This document shows, piece by piece, positions 61,219-64,000 of a stretch of DNA of 64,000 nt; position 1 is the first letter of the stretch, and the number at the start of each line of letters is the position of its first letter. Below the pieces are notes generated by a model. That model saw only the letters and a program-made list of their open reading frames with translations. It ran no database searches and had not been told where the DNA came from. The position numbers and the translations under genes are program-made. This stretch comes from Pseudonocardiaceae bacterium YIM PH 21723 (lineage in GTDB: Bacteria; Actinomycetota; Actinomycetes; Mycobacteriales; Pseudonocardiaceae): assembly GCA_003600225.1 (NCBI GenBank), contig QZFT01000016.1:95833-159832 (forward strand), read 5' to 3'.

Positions 61219-61668
61219 TCAAGCCCGCCGGGCCAGCGCCTGCCCGGCGGGCAGATCAGCGGTGAACTCGCGGAGGAACGCGAGAATCGGGGTGAGGTCG
61301 TGGCCGGCGGTGGCGGCGTCGATCGTCAGGTAGAGCTCCTGCTCGATCTGTGCGATCCGGTCCGCCAGCCGCCGGCCGTCCGCGGTGAGGGACAGCTCGA
61401 CATGCCGTCGATCATGCTCGGCGACCTCACGGTGGAGCAGGCCCACCTCGGCCAGCCGGGCCACGAGGCGGCTCGGGCTGCCGCCGCTCTCGCAGACCAG
61501 CAGCTCGCCGAGGCCGTTCAGCGGGAGCGGGCCGTGGTCCTGCAACACCCGCAGCACCTCGGCCTGGGACGGGGTGACACCGAGCGGCCGCAGCGCCTTG
61601 GCGAGCAACCGGTTGCCCTCCCGCTGGGCGGCCAGGATGAGATAGCGGAGTTCTTCAGCGGGTCGCAT
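61219..61668 (-). CDS. MarR-family regulator
   Basis: This 149-residue MarR protein has helix-turn-helix and wing segments (GLGELLVCESGGSPSRLVARLAEVGLLHREVAEHDRRHVELSLT in sequence). Its start lies inside the last codons of the hydrolase gene (14-bp overlap), so the two are co-expressed from the promoter upstream of the hydrolase. It likely senses a hydrolase substrate or product. Confidence 0.9.
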   Translation of the reverse strand: MRPAEELRYLILAAQREGNRLLAKALRPLGVTPSQAEVLRVLQDHGPLPLNGLGELLVCESGGSPSRLVARLAEVGLLHREVAEHDRRHVELSLTADGRRLADRIAQIEQELYLTIDAATAGHDLTPILAFLREFTADLPAGQALARRA

Positions 61669-62365
61669 CGATCAGGAACTCCTCCACTGCGCGGGCATAG
61701 GCCTCGGGATGGGAGAACCGGAACATGTGCCCGGTCCGGTCCAGCACGACCTCCCGGGCATCCGGGAGTCCGTTCACCATGATGGCGGCCGCTTCGGTTC
61801 CGATCAGCACGTCATGGGCCGGAGTGAGCACCAGCGCGGGGACCCGCACCCGGTCCAGACGATCACGGTAATCCGCGGCGAGTACCGCCGTCACCCGGGC
61901 CCCGAAGGACTCGGCCGGCGTGTTGTCCAGGAAGAGCGCACGGCTGTCGACAGTGGTCCACGCGCCGTCATGTGGCGAGGCCAGCCGCCGCGCGTGGGTC
62001 CGGAGCACCAGTTCGCGGTAGGCCCCGCCCCGCAGCCGGCCCATGATCCGCATCGCGCCACGCCACAACGGGGACGACACGGGGTTCGCGGCGAAGCCAC
62101 CGGACATCACCAGGGCACGGAGTCCGGCGGGCTGCCGGACCGCCAGTGCGAGGGCGATGGCGGCGCCGAAGGAGTCACCGACGAGCACGTAGTCGGTCAG
62201 GTCGGCGACCTGTTCCGCGAGAAAGTCGGCGTAGGCCTCGACGTCGTCGACTCCTTCGGGCAGCCGGAAAGTGCGGAGTGGCCGATGGGCCAGCGGGGTC
62301 AGCCGCGCCAGATCCCAGGGCGCACCGGAGAAGCACGGGACGAAGACCAGGGTCGGTTCACTCAT
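61655..62365 (-). CDS. Alpha/beta hydrolase
   Basis: This 236-residue hydrolase has an oxyanion-hole start (LVFVPCFSGAPWDL), the nucleophile elbow VGDSFGAA (Ser near residue 73), acid in VLTPAHDVLIG and histidine in LDRTGHMFRFSHP. It may be an esterase, lactonase or lipase. The ATG at 62365 is chosen, since the frame upstream is unrelated to the family. A 16-bp palindrome lies directly upstream of the start. Confidence 0.9.
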   Translation of the reverse strand: MSEPTLVFVPCFSGAPWDLARLTPLAHRPLRTFRLPEGVDDVEAYADFLAEQVADLTDYVLVGDSFGAAIALALAVRQPAGLRALVMSGGFAANPVSSPLWRGAMRIMGRLRGGAYRELVLRTHARRLASPHDGAWTTVDSRALFLDNTPAESFGARVTAVLAADYRDRLDRVRVPALVLTPAHDVLIGTEAAAIMVNGLPDAREVVLDRTGHMFRFSHPEAYARAVEEFLIDATR

Positions 62366-62379
62366 GGAAATTAGATTAC

Positions 62380-62395
62380 ACGACATACATGTCGT
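62380..62395. promoter_or_regulatory. Palindrome upstream of hydrolase-marR operon
   Basis: ACGACAT and ATGTCGT are 7-bp arms with a 2-bp spacer. The site lies 14 bp before the hydrolase start and 43 bp before that of the divergent DUF2293 gene, a suitable place for the MarR protein encoded in the operon. Confidence 0.6.
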
Positions 62396-62438
62396 ATCAC
62401 GTATTTTCCGGAGGATCGTCGACGCTAGATTCGGGACC

Positions 62439-63512
62439 GTGAAGGGCGAGGCGAAGCTGGAACAACGGGTGATCAGCACGGCGGAGCGGCTGCTGGCCGG
62501 CCGGAAGTCGGTGTCCGCGCTGGAGGTGCTCACCGGAATCGGCTGGCTCTCCGACCGCGATGTCGACGCCTGGCGGCTGGGCCGGGCACCGGACCTGTCC
62601 GGTGCGCTGGCCGTCGGTCCGGAGAAGGTGGCCCTGGCCCTGCAGGCCTTGCAGCGGTGGGCCGCCGAGCAGCGCCTCGAAGCCGGCGAGGTCCCGCACA
62701 TCGGCGCCAGCCGGACCCGCGAGGAGCTGCGGGTCACCGCCGACGACGAGGCGGAACGGGTGTTCCGGACGCACTGGACGATGCCCGGCCTGTCCGAGGC
62801 CAGGCGTGCTCAGGTGACCGCGCGGCAGGCCAAGGTGCCCGATCTGGTCGTGGTGTCCGCGGTCGAGGACTGGGTGTGCGCGCAGTGCGGCGATACCGGC
62901 GAGTTGCTGTTCCTGGAGAACGACGCGCCGCACTGCCTGGACTGCGTGGACATGGGTCACCTGATCTTCCTCGGCGCCGGGGACGCCACGCTGACCCGCC
63001 GGGCCAAGAAGGCCAGTGGGCTGTCCGCGGTGGTCATGCGGTTCAACCGGTCCCGCAAGCGCTACGACCGGCTAGGCATCCTGCTGGAGCAGGGCGCGCT
63101 CGACCAGGCCGAGGAGAGCTGCCTGGCCGATGAGGACCTGCGGCAGCGCCGCCGGGTAAGGGACGGCGAGCGTCGCGCGGCGCAGGATGTCGGCTTCATC
63201 GCGCGCTTCCAGGAGGAGATCCGCCGGCTGTTCCCCGGCTGCCCGGCCGAACGGGCCGAGGAGATCGCCCAGCACGCGGGCACCCGGGGAAGTGGCCGGG
63301 TCGGCCGGTCAGCGGCGGGACAGGCACTGGACGAGCGAGCGGTGACCTTGGCGGTGATCGCCTCGATCCGGCACCTCGACACGGACTACGACGAACTCCT
63401 GATGTCCGGCGTCCCCCGTCAGGACGCCCGCGACCGCATCGCGGCCGTCATCGACCAGGTGCTGGATCGGTGGCGTGATAGCGGTCGAGGAACGCCCGCT
63501 CCGACTCGGTGA
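62439..63512 (+). CDS. DUF2293 family protein
   Basis: This 357-residue protein has a predicted zinc ribbon (CAQCGDTGELLFLENDAPHC, with CXXC and CXXC-type DCVD) and the conserved C-terminal DUF2293 helical domain with FPGCPAERAEEIAQHA and RGSGRVGRSAAGQALD. The N-terminal 140 residues are helical. The function is unknown; nucleic-acid binding is an inference from the ribbon and the many Arg. The GTG at 62439 is chosen. Its 3' end overlaps the convergent thioesterase gene by 65 bp. Confidence 0.87.
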   Translation: MKGEAKLEQRVISTAERLLAGRKSVSALEVLTGIGWLSDRDVDAWRLGRAPDLSGALAVGPEKVALALQALQRWAAEQRLEAGEVPHIGASRTREELRVTADDEAERVFRTHWTMPGLSEARRAQVTARQAKVPDLVVVSAVEDWVCAQCGDTGELLFLENDAPHCLDCVDMGHLIFLGAGDATLTRRAKKASGLSAVVMRFNRSRKRYDRLGILLEQGALDQAEESCLADEDLRQRRRVRDGERRAAQDVGFIARFQEEIRRLFPGCPAERAEEIAQHAGTRGSGRVGRSAAGQALDERAVTLAVIASIRHLDTDYDELLMSGVPRQDARDRIAAVIDQVLDRWRDSGRGTPAPTR

Positions 63513-63915
63513 ACGCGCGGGACCGGTTCGTCTCGGCGTCGAAGGCGACCAGCACCGACGAGGCCTCCGCGTACACGTTCCGGTCGTCGCGCACCTCGTA
63601 CCGCAGGGTGAACGAGGACCTGCCGACCTCGGCGACCCAGGTCTCCACCCGGACCGGCTGCACCTGGGGCAGCAACGGGCGCCGGTAGTCCATCTCGTGC
63701 CGGGCGACCACCAGACCGACCAGGGGCTGTCCCCCGGTGCGCAGCGGATCGGCGTGCAGCATCTCCATCCGCGCGTCCTCCAGGTAACCGAAGAACTTCA
63801 CGTTGTTGACATGCCCCAGCATGTCCATGTCACTGAACCGCAGGTGGAACTCGTGCACGTGGCGGCCGGCGGAAATGGTCGAGCTCGGTGAATGCGTAGA
63901 CACGGTATCCATCAT
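63448..63915 (-). CDS. Acyl-CoA thioesterase, 4-hydroxybenzoyl-CoA type
   Basis: This protein of about 155 residues is a single hot-dog-fold thioesterase. The catalytic loop RFSDMDMLGHVNNVKF holds the aspartate nucleophile/base and the backbone helix of the YbgC/4HBT family. It hydrolyses acyl-CoA or acyl-ACP thioesters. The start is one of the paired ATGs at 63915/63912; a GTG nine bases further is also possible. The substrate chain is unknown. Confidence 0.9.
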   Translation of the reverse strand: MMDTVSTHSPSSTISAGRHVHEFHLRFSDMDMLGHVNNVKFFGYLEDARMEMLHADPLRTGGQPLVGLVVARHEMDYRRPLLPQVQPVRVETWVAEVGRSSFTLRYEVRDDRNVYAEASSVLVAFDAETNRSRAFTESERAFLDRYHATDPAPGR

Positions 63916-63970
63916 TACCGGCCAGTACGTCCTGGAGAAGCACGGCCGGAGCACGTCACAGACGTGAGAC

Positions 63971-64000
63971 GTCGTCCCGTGGCCGGGGCCACGGGACGAC
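63971..64000. terminator. 14-bp perfect hairpin at the window end
   Basis: The arms 63971-63984 and 63987-64000 are perfectly complementary with a 2-nt centre, so the whole 30 bp is palindromic. It may extend beyond the window and probably ends a gene lying to the right. Confidence 0.6.

Overview
The window is 64 kb of high-GC actinobacterial chromosome. Small protein families found almost only in Actinobacteria (DUF3039, DUF3099, DUF4192, DUF4328, the TIGR03252-type HhH-GPD protein), an IdeR-type repressor, a principal-like SigB sigma factor and four snapalysin-type proteases point to an actinomycete, most likely of the Pseudonocardiales. The genus cannot be fixed from sequence reading alone. 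No tRNA, rRNA, CRISPR array, insertion sequence, phage gene or biosynthetic megasynthase is visible. The region reads as a chromosome arm with housekeeping genes and small accessory cassettes.

Layout. 0-12 kb: an MFS fragment, an ene-reductase, LURP-one-like and DUF3039 proteins, pseudouridine catabolism (psuG-psuK), an ECF41/SigJ-like sigma factor facing a YCII protein, DUF3099, two methyltransferases, PlsC, a J-domain/membrane/nuclease-like fusion, a split RibD-like reductase-deaminase pair and an HhH-GPD DNA repair protein. 12-18 kb: an export island with four tandem snapalysin-like metalloproteases followed by two tandem Tat-exported ferritin-like proteins. 18-24.6 kb: a methyltransferase, D-aminoacyl-tRNA deacylase, SigB with ECF-type promoters, cyclopropane fatty acid synthase and class I fumarase. 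24.6-31.8 kb: two tandem membrane acyltransferase-SGNH proteins, a lipoprotein, and a solute-binding lipoprotein next to a GntR regulator. 31.9-35.6 kb: an overlapping operon of AcuC deacetylase and a Pat-type protein acetyltransferase. 35.7-39.6 kb: sulfurtransferase, IdeR, galK, galE.

39.6-49.9 kb: an orphan HicB, DUF998, a TetR/LysE divergon, DUF4192, two tandem secreted Xaa-Pro dipeptidyl-peptidases, a tyrosine-phosphatase-like protein, an M28 peptidase and a CBS protein. 50-64 kb: a Vat-like acetyltransferase, two DUF4328 membrane proteins, DoxX, VOC, SDR, PaiB-like, an M48 protease with a helical-repeat partner, a TauD-like dioxygenase, an exonuclease, a MarR/SDR divergon, an NTF2-like protein, a MarR/hydrolase pair, DUF2293 and a thioesterase.

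Themes. Five separate pairs or arrays of tandem paralogs suggest repeated local duplication, mostly of exported or membrane proteins. Extracellular proteolysis is heavily represented (four M7, two S15, one M28). Local regulators sit beside clear palindromes (TetR, two MarR, GntR). Many genes end in long near-perfect hairpins without T-tracts, which are annotated as intrinsic terminators.
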